Part shown: piece by piece, positions 1 to 5,500 of the stretch
How the letters are laid out: every line of letters starts with the position of its first letter
Position numbering within the stretch: position 1 is the first letter of the stretch
Source: Chloroflexota bacterium
Lineage (GTDB): Bacteria > Chloroflexota > Limnocylindria > P2-11E
Direction: 5' to 3'
Length of the DNA stretch: 6,681 bases
Assembly: GCA_016875665.1 (NCBI GenBank)
Contig: VGPA01000073.1
Coordinates: forward strand, 1-6,681
Program-made: the position numbers and the translations under genes
Notes under the pieces: generated by a model
Database searches by the model: none
The model's input: the letters and a program-made list of their open reading frames with translations, nothing else
What the model was told of the DNA's origin: nothing

Positions 1-57
1 CAGATGCACGCGCACGTCGATGCCCGCAATCCGCGCGATTCGGATCGATCCGGGCAT
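1..57 (-). CDS. Site-2 protease family (M50) intramembrane metalloprotease, N-terminal fragment
   Basis: Only the first 19 codons are inside the window, reading MPGSIRIARIAGIDVRVHL on the minus strand from ATG at 57-55. This matches the usual opening of SpoIVFB-like site-2 proteases: a G-S-x-R-[IL] strand, then a G-I-x-[IV]-R-V-H stretch just before the first membrane helix. Members are polytopic membrane metalloproteases that cut substrates within or next to the bilayer. The HExxH zinc motif lies beyond the left edge and cannot be checked. No Shine-Dalgarno precedes the ATG; a TATGCT hexamer ends 6 bases upstream, as expected for a leaderless transcript. The gene is divergent from the helicase. 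Identification rests on a short segment but the pattern is distinctive. Confidence 0.72.
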   Translation of the reverse strand, partial: MPGSIRIARIAGIDVRVHL

Positions 58-60
58 CGA
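17..60. repeat. 10-bp perfect inverted repeat with nested hairpin over the M50 start codon
   Basis: TCGATGCCCG at 17-26 is exactly complementary to CGGGCATCGA at 51-60. A second stem, ATCCG at 29-33 with CGGAT at 41-45, nests inside around a 7-base loop. In the minus-strand mRNA the protease AUG (57-55) would lie within the outer stem. The structure is directly visible; a role in limiting initiation is inference, and it could be a by-product of codons in GC-rich DNA. Confidence 0.5.
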
Positions 61-63
61 CCG

Positions 64-69
64 AGCATA
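64..69 (-). promoter_or_regulatory. Putative -10 box of the M50 protease gene (leaderless arrangement)
   Basis: On the minus strand TATGCT (69-64) fits the TANNNT -10 pattern and is followed by exactly 6 bases (CGGTCG) and then the ATG. That spacing would place transcription start at or next to the start codon. No clear -35 hexamer is visible. Assigned by motif and spacing only. Confidence 0.4.
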
Positions 70-83
70 CCGAGAGGCCGGGC

Positions 84-92
84 TGCTACACT
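84..92 (+). promoter_or_regulatory. Putative extended -10 promoter of the helicase gene
   Basis: TGC followed by TACACT (87-92) is an extended -10 element (TGN-TANNNT). Transcription would begin near 98-100 and give a leader of about 97 bases before the TTG start. No convincing -35 hexamer lies 16-18 bases upstream, which is tolerable for extended -10 promoters. It is the only good candidate between the divergent protease start and the terminator hairpin. Confidence 0.4.
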
Positions 93-128
93 TTGGGACA
101 ACGAACATCGCGTCAGGGCTTTCGGGCG

Positions 129-161
129 GGGCCGGACCGATCGTGGTCGCGGCCCTTTTTT
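129..161 (+). terminator. Intrinsic terminator in the helicase 5' leader (candidate attenuator)
   Basis: GGGCCGGACC (129-138) pairs with GGTC-G-CGGCCC (145-155) with one bulged G at 149 and a 6-base loop GATCGT. Six T's follow directly (156-161). A ten-pair GC-rich stem with an immediate T tract is the textbook form of a Rho-independent terminator, and T runs are rare in this GC-rich DNA. The gene to its left is on the opposite strand, so no plus-strand gene visible in the window needs terminating here. The hairpin lies between the proposed promoter and the helicase ribosome binding site, so premature termination regulated by temperature, RNA binding or the helicase itself is plausible inference. 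Confidence 0.7.
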
Positions 162-186
162 CATGCCCCGCGGGCACAGACGTCGC

Positions 187-198
187 GGAGAAGGATTG
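187..198 (+). promoter_or_regulatory. Strong Shine-Dalgarno fixing the helicase start at TTG
   Basis: GGAGAAGG (187-194) is a strong anti-16S match whose GGAG core ends 5 bases before TTG at 196-198. The alternative in-frame ATGs at 4 and 163 have no such site. ATG 4 lies upstream of both the proposed promoter and the terminator, and ATG 163 directly follows the terminator T tract. This site therefore decides the start. Confidence 0.75.
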
Positions 199-1359
199 AC
201 CATCACACAAGCACGCGAAGCCACCCAGTCCGTGGAAACCGCGGCATTCGGCAGTCTCGAGGTCCGCCACGAGCTCGCCCGCGCGATCGCCGACCTCGGC
301 TTCATGGCCCCCACTCCCATCCAGATCCAGGCCATCCCGGTGCTCCAGAGCGGGCGCGATCTGCTCGCGCAGGCACAGACCGGCACCGGCAAGACCGCGG
401 CGTTCGCGATCCCGGCGCTCGAGCGCATCGATCCGCAGCGCCGGCGCCCGCAGGCGCTCGTGGTCGTCCCAACGCGCGAGCTCGCGGTGCAGGTGACCCG
501 CGAGTTCGCGGCGCTCGGCAAGTACCGCCACGCGCACGAGGTCGCGATCTACGGCGGCGTCTCGTACACCCCACAGGAGCGCGCGCTCCAGCGGGGCGCC
601 AACGTGGTGATCGGCACGCCCGGCCGCCTGCTCGACCACATCGAGCGCGGCACGCTCGCAACGAGCGACCTGTCGTTCGTCGTGCTCGACGAAGCGGACC
701 GGCTCCTGGACATGGGCTTCGCGCCCGAGGTCCGCCGCCTCCTCCGCCGCTGCCCCGACGCGCGGCAGACGGCGCTCTTCAGCGCGACGCTCCCCGGCAC
801 CGTACGCGATCTCGCCTACCGCTTCACACGCGAGCCCGCGCAGATCGCGATCGAGCCCGAGAAGGTGAACGTCGACGCGATCGAGCAGGTCTACATCGAG
901 GTCCTGGAGCAGGACAAGGTCGCGGCGCTCGAGGAGCTCTTCCGCCGCTACGACTTCGAGCAGGTGCTCGTCTTCCGCCACACCAAGCGCGGCGTGGACC
1001 GCCTCGTGGAATCGCTCCGCGCGCGCAAGCACGAGGTGGCGGCGATCCACGGCGACCTGTCGCAGAAGGAGCGCGAGCGCACGCTCGACGCGTTCCGCGA
1101 TGGAAAGCTCAAGATCCTCGTCGCGACGAACGTCGCGGCACGCGGACTGCACATCGAGGACATCACGCACGTCGTGAATTTCGATCTGCCCGAGGATGCC
1201 GAGACCTTCACCCACCGCGTCGGCCGCACCGGCCGCGCGGGGCGGAGCGGCGTCGCGGTCACGTTCGTCGGCGAGTGGGACTTCGATCAGTTCGACCAGC
1301 TCCGCAAGCAGGCGAAGGTGCCGTTCCGCCGCGAAGTCCTCGACCTGTACGAACGCTAG
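196..1359 (+). CDS. DEAD-box ATP-dependent RNA helicase (RhlB/RhlE-like, minimal core)
   Basis: A 387-residue ATP-dependent RNA helicase that unwinds short RNA duplexes, usually in ribosome assembly, RNA decay or cold adaptation. From the TTG start: Q motif with P-T-P-I-Q at 39-43, motif I AQTGTGKT 60-67, Ia PTRELA 92-97, Ib TPGR 141-144, motif II DEAD 165-168, motif III SAT 196-198, motif V ATNVAARGLHI 310-320, motif VI HRVGRTGRAG 340-349. The G-L-H-I in motif V recalls RhlB rather than the commoner G-L-D-I. The protein ends about 38 residues after motif VI, with no basic or RGG tail, so it is nearly the bare two-RecA core and probably relies on a partner for RNA targeting. Its leader contains a terminator hairpin. 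It ends in TAG, 20 bases from the end of the convergent MTHFR reading frame. Family assignment is certain; the subfamily is not. Confidence 0.95.
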   Translation: MTITQAREATQSVETAAFGSLEVRHELARAIADLGFMAPTPIQIQAIPVLQSGRDLLAQAQTGTGKTAAFAIPALERIDPQRRRPQALVVVPTRELAVQVTREFAALGKYRHAHEVAIYGGVSYTPQERALQRGANVVIGTPGRLLDHIERGTLATSDLSFVVLDEADRLLDMGFAPEVRRLLRRCPDARQTALFSATLPGTVRDLAYRFTREPAQIAIEPEKVNVDAIEQVYIEVLEQDKVAALEELFRRYDFEQVLVFRHTKRGVDRLVESLRARKHEVAAIHGDLSQKERERTLDAFRDGKLKILVATNVAARGLHIEDITHVVNFDLPEDAETFTHRVGRTGRAGRSGVAVTFVGEWDFDQFDQLRKQAKVPFRREVLDLYER

Positions 1360-1379
1360 GGAGCGCCGACGAGGCGGCC

Positions 1380-1550
1380 CTAGGCCGGCGGCACGACGCC
1401 CGCGCGCTCGACCGTCCGCGAGATCGCCTCGGGCCGCTCGACCGAGAAGAGGTGCACGCCCTGGAGGCCCGGCGGCGCCCGCAGGTGCACCACAGTCTCC
1501 GCGGCGATCGCGATGCCCTCGGCCTCCTGATCCGCCGCGCCCTTGATCCG
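1380..1550 (-). pseudogene. metF: C-terminal 56 codons of MTHFR beyond the amber codon
   Basis: Directly after the TAG, the same frame reads RIKGAADQEAEGIAIAAE, then VHLRAPPGLQGVHLFSVERP and EAISRTVERAGVVPPA, ending at TAG 1382-1380. This is the normal MTHFR C-terminus: the A-D-x-x-x-E-G-I-x-I-A helix followed by the G-V-H-L final strand. A free-running non-coding frame would not be expected to keep that pattern, so this stretch was selected as protein until recently or still is. Change of one base (for example GAG to TAG) explains the interruption. There is no internal start or ribosome binding site suggesting independent translation. Confidence 0.75.
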
Positions 1551-2273
1551 CTAGACGATCCGCGCGGGAACGGCGATTCCGGGGATCGTTGACATCCGCT
1601 CGGCCTGCTGGCCGGAGCGGAGCACCATCACCCCGGCGATGACCGCCAGGCGCGCCGCGCCGCCGGCGCGGACCGCCGCGAGCCACCGCGCGAACACCGC
1701 TTCGTCGAAGACCGGCTGCGTCTGCACGAAGTCCGCGCCGACGTTCGCCTTCTCCACGGTCCTCGCGACCTCCTCTTCCATCGGCTGCGCGAAGGGCGAG
1801 GCCGTCGCACCGACGAAGTAGTCGGGCGGGCAGTGGATCTCCGCGCCGGAAAGGAACTTCTTCCCCTCGCGCATGCCGAGGGCGGCCCTGAGGATCCCCT
1901 GCCCGTCGAGGTCGCGCACGTTGACCGCGTCGGGATGGTCCCCCGCCTTCGGGTCGTCTCCTCTCATGCACAGAACGTTGGGCAGGCCGTGCGCCGCTAT
2001 GCCCAGCAGGTCGCTCTGGATCGCGATGCGGTTCCGGTCCCGGCCCGTCATCTGCACGATCGGCTCGACCCCCGCGTCGCGCACGAGGAGAGCGGCGGCG
2101 AACGACGACATGGCCACCTGCGCCCGGTTCGAGTCCGTTACGTTCGCCGCATCGACGAAGCCCTTCAGGACGCCGGCGTGCCGCCGCACCACGTGCGGAT
2201 CCGCGCTGCGCGGCGGGTTGATCTCGGCAGTGACCACAAATCCACCCGCCGCAAGCCGTGTCGCAAGCCTCCG
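1551..2273 (-). CDS. metF: 5,10-methylenetetrahydrofolate reductase (MetF/MTHFR), cut short by in-frame TAG
   Basis: MTHFR reduces methylene-THF to methyl-THF with FAD and NAD(P)H, supplying the methyl group for methionine. Family similarity starts near 2273 (RRLATRLAAGGFVVTAEI) and holds through RDRNRIAIQSDLLG, LCMRGDDP and VQTQPVFD. Family-critical residues are present: the catalytic Glu (codon 2225-2223), the RDRN segment, the Asp of RGD (1958-1956) and the Gln of TQPVFD (1718-1716). The frame meets TAG at 1553-1551 and continues as good MTHFR sequence to 1380; the whole would be about 297 residues, normal for MetF. The start is unclear. In-frame GTG at 2237 would remove the first beta strand, while GTG 2336 and ATG 2369 lie inside the divergent gene. 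ATG at 2281 is well placed after a TATGGT box but out of frame by one base. The gene may be a fresh pseudogene, contain sequence errors, or be read through. Confidence 0.8.
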   Translation of the reverse strand, partial: RRLATRLAAGGFVVTAEINPPRSADPHVVRRHAGVLKGFVDAANVTDSNRAQVAMSSFAAALLVRDAGVEPIVQMTGRDRNRIAIQSDLLGIAAHGLPNVLCMRGDDPKAGDHPDAVNVRDLDGQGILRAALGMREGKKFLSGAEIHCPPDYFVGATASPFAQPMEEEVARTVEKANVGADFVQTQPVFDEAVFARWLAAVRAGGAARLAVIAGVMVLRSGQQAERMSTIPGIAVPARIV

Positions 2274-2290
2274 GGCGCCATGCGCACTAG

Positions 2291-2308
2291 ACCATACTTG
2301 CCGTATGG
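2291..2308. promoter_or_regulatory. Overlapping divergent -10 boxes within an inverted repeat
   Basis: CCATAC (2292-2297), a 5-base spacer and GTATGG (2303-2308) form a perfect 6-bp inverted repeat that includes the ATG of the methyltransferase gene at 2305. On the plus strand CATACT (2293-2298) lies 6 bases before that ATG. On the minus strand TATGGT (2296-2291) fits TANNNT and lies 9 bases before ATG 2281. The two -10 candidates share four base pairs, so the opposing promoters could not be occupied together. No Shine-Dalgarno is present for either gene. Motif-based inference. Confidence 0.4.
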
Positions 2309-4098
2309 GAGCCGCCTTCCGAGAGCGCCTGCGCACAGACGTGCTGATCTGCGATGGGGCGATGGGCACGATGCTCTACGCGGGCGGCGTGGCGCTCGAC
2401 CGCAGCCCCGGCGAGACGAACCTCTGGCGGGCGGACATGGTCCGCGCCGTGCACAGCGCCTACATCGCGGCGGGCGCCGATGTCATCCAGACGAACACGT
2501 TCGGCTCGAATCGCCTGCGGCTCGCGCCCTACGGCGCGGGCCGCCAGGTGGTGGAGATCAACCGTGCCGCCGTGCGCGTGGCGCGCGAGGCCCGTGACGC
2601 CGCCGGTCGCGACGTCTTCGTCGCCGGCTCGGTGAGCCCGGCCTCGTCCGCGTCGGGCGGGTACAGCGTCCCGATGGACGATCTGCGCGGCGCTCTGCGC
2701 GAGCAGATCGAGACTCTCGCCGACGCCGGCATCGATCTGTTCGTCATGGAGACGTTCGGCGATCTCGGCGAGCTGTGCGAGGCGGTGACGATCGCCAAGG
2801 CGACCGGGCTCCCGATCGTCGCCCAGCTCACCTTCGCCGAGGACGGCCGCACCCTCGCCGGCGACCGGCCCGGCGACGCCGCGCGCGCGCTCGAGGAGCT
2901 CGGCGTGGCGGCGCTCGGAGCCAACTGCACCCTCGGGCCGCAGGGCATCCTCGACGTGATCCGCAGCCTCCGGCCGCACACGACGCTGCCAATGTCCGCG
3001 CAGCCGAACGCGGGGCTGCCGACGCTCGTCGACGGCCAGTTCCACTACCCCGCGACGGGGCAGTACTTCGCGCGCTTCGTGCCGGAACTCGTGTCGCTCG
3101 GCGTCTCGATCATCGGCGGATGCTGCGGCTCGACGCCGTCGCACATCGCCGCGATCGCCGAGGCCGCGCGGGCGAGCGCACGCCCGGCCCGCCAGGCGCC
3201 GAGCGCGCCTGAGCACGGGCCCGACGCGGTCATCGGCTCGCTCGCCGGCCGCATCGCGAGCGGCCGCTTCTTCGTCGCCTGCCAGCTGGAACCGGCGGAC
3301 GACGACGCGCGTGCGACGTCCGACACACAGGGGCTGCGCGAGCTCGGCGCCGACGCGGTCGCCCTGGGGCCATTCCGGAGCCAGCACGCGCGTCTGTCTC
3401 CGATCAGCTTCGCGGTGAGCGCCCGCTCCCGGCTCGGCCTCGACGCCGCCATCAGCGCCGCGCCCTGGGGCATGAGCGCGGCCGGGCTCATGGCGGAGAT
3501 GCTCGGCGCCCACGCGCTCGGCGTGCGCACGGTCATCTGCGAGCGGGGCACGCCGCCGCCGCGCGGCGACTACCCGCAAAGTGCGCTCGGCGAGCTCGAC
3601 GAGATCGGCCTGATCCGCCTCCTCGCATCGATGAACCGCGGCATCGACGCGCGCGGCCAGGCGCTCGGGCGCCCGACCGCGTTCGCGATCGGCGCGTACG
3701 TCGTTCCCGGCCCGGCACGGCTCGAACGCGAGGTCGCGCATGCGCGCGATCAGGTGGCCGCCGGTGCGACGTTCCTCGTGACGCGCCCCGCGTTCGACGT
3801 GGCCTCGGTCGACGCGCTGCTCGCGCGGCTGCCCAAAGTGCCGCTGGTCGTGTCGGTCATGCCGCTGCACGGATTCGCGCACGCCGAGTACCTGCGCTAC
3901 GAGGGTCCCGAGCTCGACATCTCCGACGCGGTCATGGAGCGCCTCGCCGACGCGGGGGAGGATGCCTCACGGCTGGGCGTCGAGATGGCGCGCGATCTCA
4001 TCGTCGCCCTGCGCGGACGCGTCGCAGGCGTCCTCCTCCGCTCGGCGAGCGGCGGGGCGGCAGAGATCGGCCGCCTTCTCCAGGCGCTCCCGGGCTAG
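2305..4098 (+). CDS. Homocysteine S-methyltransferase fused to a degenerate MTHFR-like domain
   Basis: 597 residues with the architecture of the bifunctional YitJ-type protein. Residues 1-290 form a homocysteine methyltransferase barrel: DGAMGTML at 17-24, TNTFGSNR 63-70, and zinc ligands Cys208 (GANC) and Cys273-Cys274 (GGCCGS) all present, so transfer of a methyl group to homocysteine thiolate is plausible. A short A/P-rich linker (291-308) leads to an MTHFR-like domain (310-597). There the acid-base Glu is Gln327, the RDRN segment is replaced by PWGMS (387-391), the flavin-binding Asp is Thr416 (RGT) and the Gln of TQPVFD is Arg494 (TRPAFD), although the surrounding scaffold such as MLGAHALG and GDYP is well kept. 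The domain is therefore probably inactive as a reductase. ATG 2305 is chosen from family N-termini; no Shine-Dalgarno precedes it. There is no cobalamin domain, so the methyl donor is unknown. The regulator gene starts 4 bases downstream. Confidence 0.9.
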   Translation: MGAAFRERLRTDVLICDGAMGTMLYAGGVALDRSPGETNLWRADMVRAVHSAYIAAGADVIQTNTFGSNRLRLAPYGAGRQVVEINRAAVRVAREARDAAGRDVFVAGSVSPASSASGGYSVPMDDLRGALREQIETLADAGIDLFVMETFGDLGELCEAVTIAKATGLPIVAQLTFAEDGRTLAGDRPGDAARALEELGVAALGANCTLGPQGILDVIRSLRPHTTLPMSAQPNAGLPTLVDGQFHYPATGQYFARFVPELVSLGVSIIGGCCGSTPSHIAAIAEAARASARPARQAPSAPEHGPDAVIGSLAGRIASGRFFVACQLEPADDDARATSDTQGLRELGADAVALGPFRSQHARLSPISFAVSARSRLGLDAAISAAPWGMSAAGLMAEMLGAHALGVRTVICERGTPPPRGDYPQSALGELDEIGLIRLLASMNRGIDARGQALGRPTAFAIGAYVVPGPARLEREVAHARDQVAAGATFLVTRPAFDVASVDALLARLPKVPLVVSVMPLHGFAHAEYLRYEGPELDISDAVMERLADAGEDASRLGVEMARDLIVALRGRVAGVLLRSASGGAAEIGRLLQALPG

Positions 4099-4102
4099 AC
4101 GA

Positions 4103-5440
4103 GTGCCCTCCCGGCCGCAGCCCGCGCCGCGCAAGCAGGCCGCGCTGCAACCCACGAAAGCACCCGCGGCCCCGCCCGAGACGGCGCGGCTCGCGGCGCA
4201 GAACGCCACCCTGCGCTCGCTCGTCGAGATCTACGACCGCCTGACCGGCGCCGCGCTGGCCGGCTCGAACGCCGCGGCGATCACATCGCTCTTCGCGGAG
4301 CTCATCGCGCAGCCGGTCACGCTCTTCGACCCCGCTCTCGCGCCGATCGCCCGCGCCGACCAGGGGCGCGCGCGCGCGCCCACGCCGCTCGTGGACGACC
4401 CGTCCGTGAAGCAGATCCTCGCTTCGGTCGAGGCGGAGCGGCGCCCGCTGAAGCTCCCCGCGCTGCCCGGCTGGTCGGACCTGCCGTCGGTCTTCGCGCC
4501 TGTGCTCGCGGGCGACGAGACCCTCGGATACCTGATGACGCTCGTGGACGGCTCGGCGGGCGACCGCTCCGAGCTCGTGCTCCTCGCCTCGCAGCAGGCG
4601 GCCACCGTCTGCGCGCTCGCGATCATCCGTGACCGCGCGGCCGCGGACACCGCGAACCGCTTGCGCGAAGACCTCCTCGCGGGACTGCTGCTCACCCACC
4701 AAACCGACGAGGCGGAGACGCGCCGCCGGGCGAGCCTCCTCGGCTACGTCGAGAGCCGGCGCTACCGCGTCGTGGCTTGCGCGCTCGCAACCGCACCCGA
4801 GGACGACCCGCGCTTGCTCGGCATGCGCCGGCGGCTGCTCGAAGCGCTCGGCGACACCCTGCGCACGATCGCCAAAGACGCGATCGTCGTCGCCCGCACG
4901 AACGAGCTCGTCGCGCTCGTCCCGGAGGAAGTGGCCGAGCCGCAAGCGACCCCCGGCGCGCTCAACTCGGCCATCGACCGCCTGCGTCGGTCGTACCCCC
5001 AGGCGGCGCTCGCCGCGGGCCTGGGCGCGCTCTGCACCGATCCGACCGAGATCGCGGGGGCGTACGGGCAAGCGCGGCGCGCCCTGACCGCCGCGCTCCG
5101 CTTCGGGCGTCTCGGGCGGGTGACGTCGTTCGAGGACCTCGGCGTGTTCCGGCTCCTGCTCGGGGTGCAGGACCCCGGCGAGCTGCGCGCGTTCGCCGAG
5201 CGCGTGCTCGGGCCGCTCACCGAGTACGACCGCAAGCACGGCTCGGACCTCGTGAGCACGCTGCGCGCGCACCTGCGGCACAACGGCAGCCTGCAGGGCG
5301 CGGCGCGCGAGCTGGGCGTCCACGTGAACACGGTGGGCTACCGGCTGCAGCGGATCGAGGAGATCGGCGGGCTCGACCTCGGGAACGCGGACGACCGGCT
5401 CGGGGCCCAGCTCGCCCTCAAGATCGTCGACGGCATCTAG
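4103..5440 (+). CDS. PucR/CdaR-family transcriptional regulator
   Basis: 445 residues from GTG at 4103, which starts 4 bases after the TAG of the methyltransferase gene; the two are almost certainly co-transcribed, and translation may be coupled because no clear Shine-Dalgarno is seen. An extended in-frame reading back to 3962 would overlap the upstream gene by over 130 bases and is unlikely. Layout: a Pro/Ala-rich N-terminal tail (1-27), a GAF-like sensor region (about 34-180) starting at LRSLVEIYDRLTG, a CdaR GGDEF-like middle domain (about 215-335), and a C-terminal PucR helix-turn-helix (385-441) with HLRHNGSLQGAARELGVHVN and VGYRLQRIEEIGGLDL. Relatives sense small metabolites in purine, amino-acid or sugar-acid catabolism and often control adjacent genes. 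Here the partner suggests methionine or one-carbon metabolism, which is inference; the ligand is not predictable. Confidence 0.88.
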   Translation: MPSRPQPAPRKQAALQPTKAPAAPPETARLAAQNATLRSLVEIYDRLTGAALAGSNAAAITSLFAELIAQPVTLFDPALAPIARADQGRARAPTPLVDDPSVKQILASVEAERRPLKLPALPGWSDLPSVFAPVLAGDETLGYLMTLVDGSAGDRSELVLLASQQAATVCALAIIRDRAAADTANRLREDLLAGLLLTHQTDEAETRRRASLLGYVESRRYRVVACALATAPEDDPRLLGMRRRLLEALGDTLRTIAKDAIVVARTNELVALVPEEVAEPQATPGALNSAIDRLRRSYPQAALAAGLGALCTDPTEIAGAYGQARRALTAALRFGRLGRVTSFEDLGVFRLLLGVQDPGELRAFAERVLGPLTEYDRKHGSDLVSTLRAHLRHNGSLQGAARELGVHVNTVGYRLQRIEEIGGLDLGNADDRLGAQLALKIVDGI

Positions 5441-5461
5441 CTCAAGACTTCATCGCCACCA

Positions 5462-5500
5462 CGTGCGCGCACGAGCCGCACACGGCGCGGCGACGCGCCG
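5462..5500. terminator. Hairpins between convergent genes, possible bidirectional terminator without T tract
   Basis: The 60-base gap between the convergent regulator and kinase genes holds a 12-bp perfect palindrome, CGTGCGCGCACG (5462-5473), and a 7-bp stem, CGGCGCG (5483-5489) with CGCGCCG (5494-5500), around a GCGA tetraloop. The second stem abuts the kinase stop codon. Neither is followed by a T run, so they resemble the U-less hairpins proposed at gene ends in high-GC bacteria. Symmetry would suit both directions. Function is inferred from position. Confidence 0.35.

Noticed and set aside
4..195. Extension of the helicase frame upstream to ATG 4 or ATG 163
   Set aside because: The extra residues are low-complexity Arg-rich sequence read through a promoter, a terminator hairpin and the divergent protease start. 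The strong Shine-Dalgarno at 187-194 points to TTG 196.
1360..1385. Terminator between the convergent helicase and MTHFR frames
   Set aside because: Only 4-bp pairings (such as CGCT/AGCG) are visible, with no T tract on either strand.
1551..1553. Pyrrolysine or other amber recoding as an explanation for the metF TAG
   Set aside because: TAG terminates all the other genes seen here, and MTHFR is not a known pyrrolysine protein; substitution, sequence error or low-level readthrough is simpler.
1873..2304. Open plus-strand frame running into the methyltransferase gene from upstream
   Set aside because: It is antisense to conserved MTHFR coding sequence and contains no family similarity; the methyltransferase N-terminus begins at ATG 2305 as in homologues.
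2287..3882. Long minus-strand frames opposite the methyltransferase and regulator genes
   Set aside because: They are Arg/His/Ala-rich shadows produced by GC-biased codon positions, with no recognisable domain.
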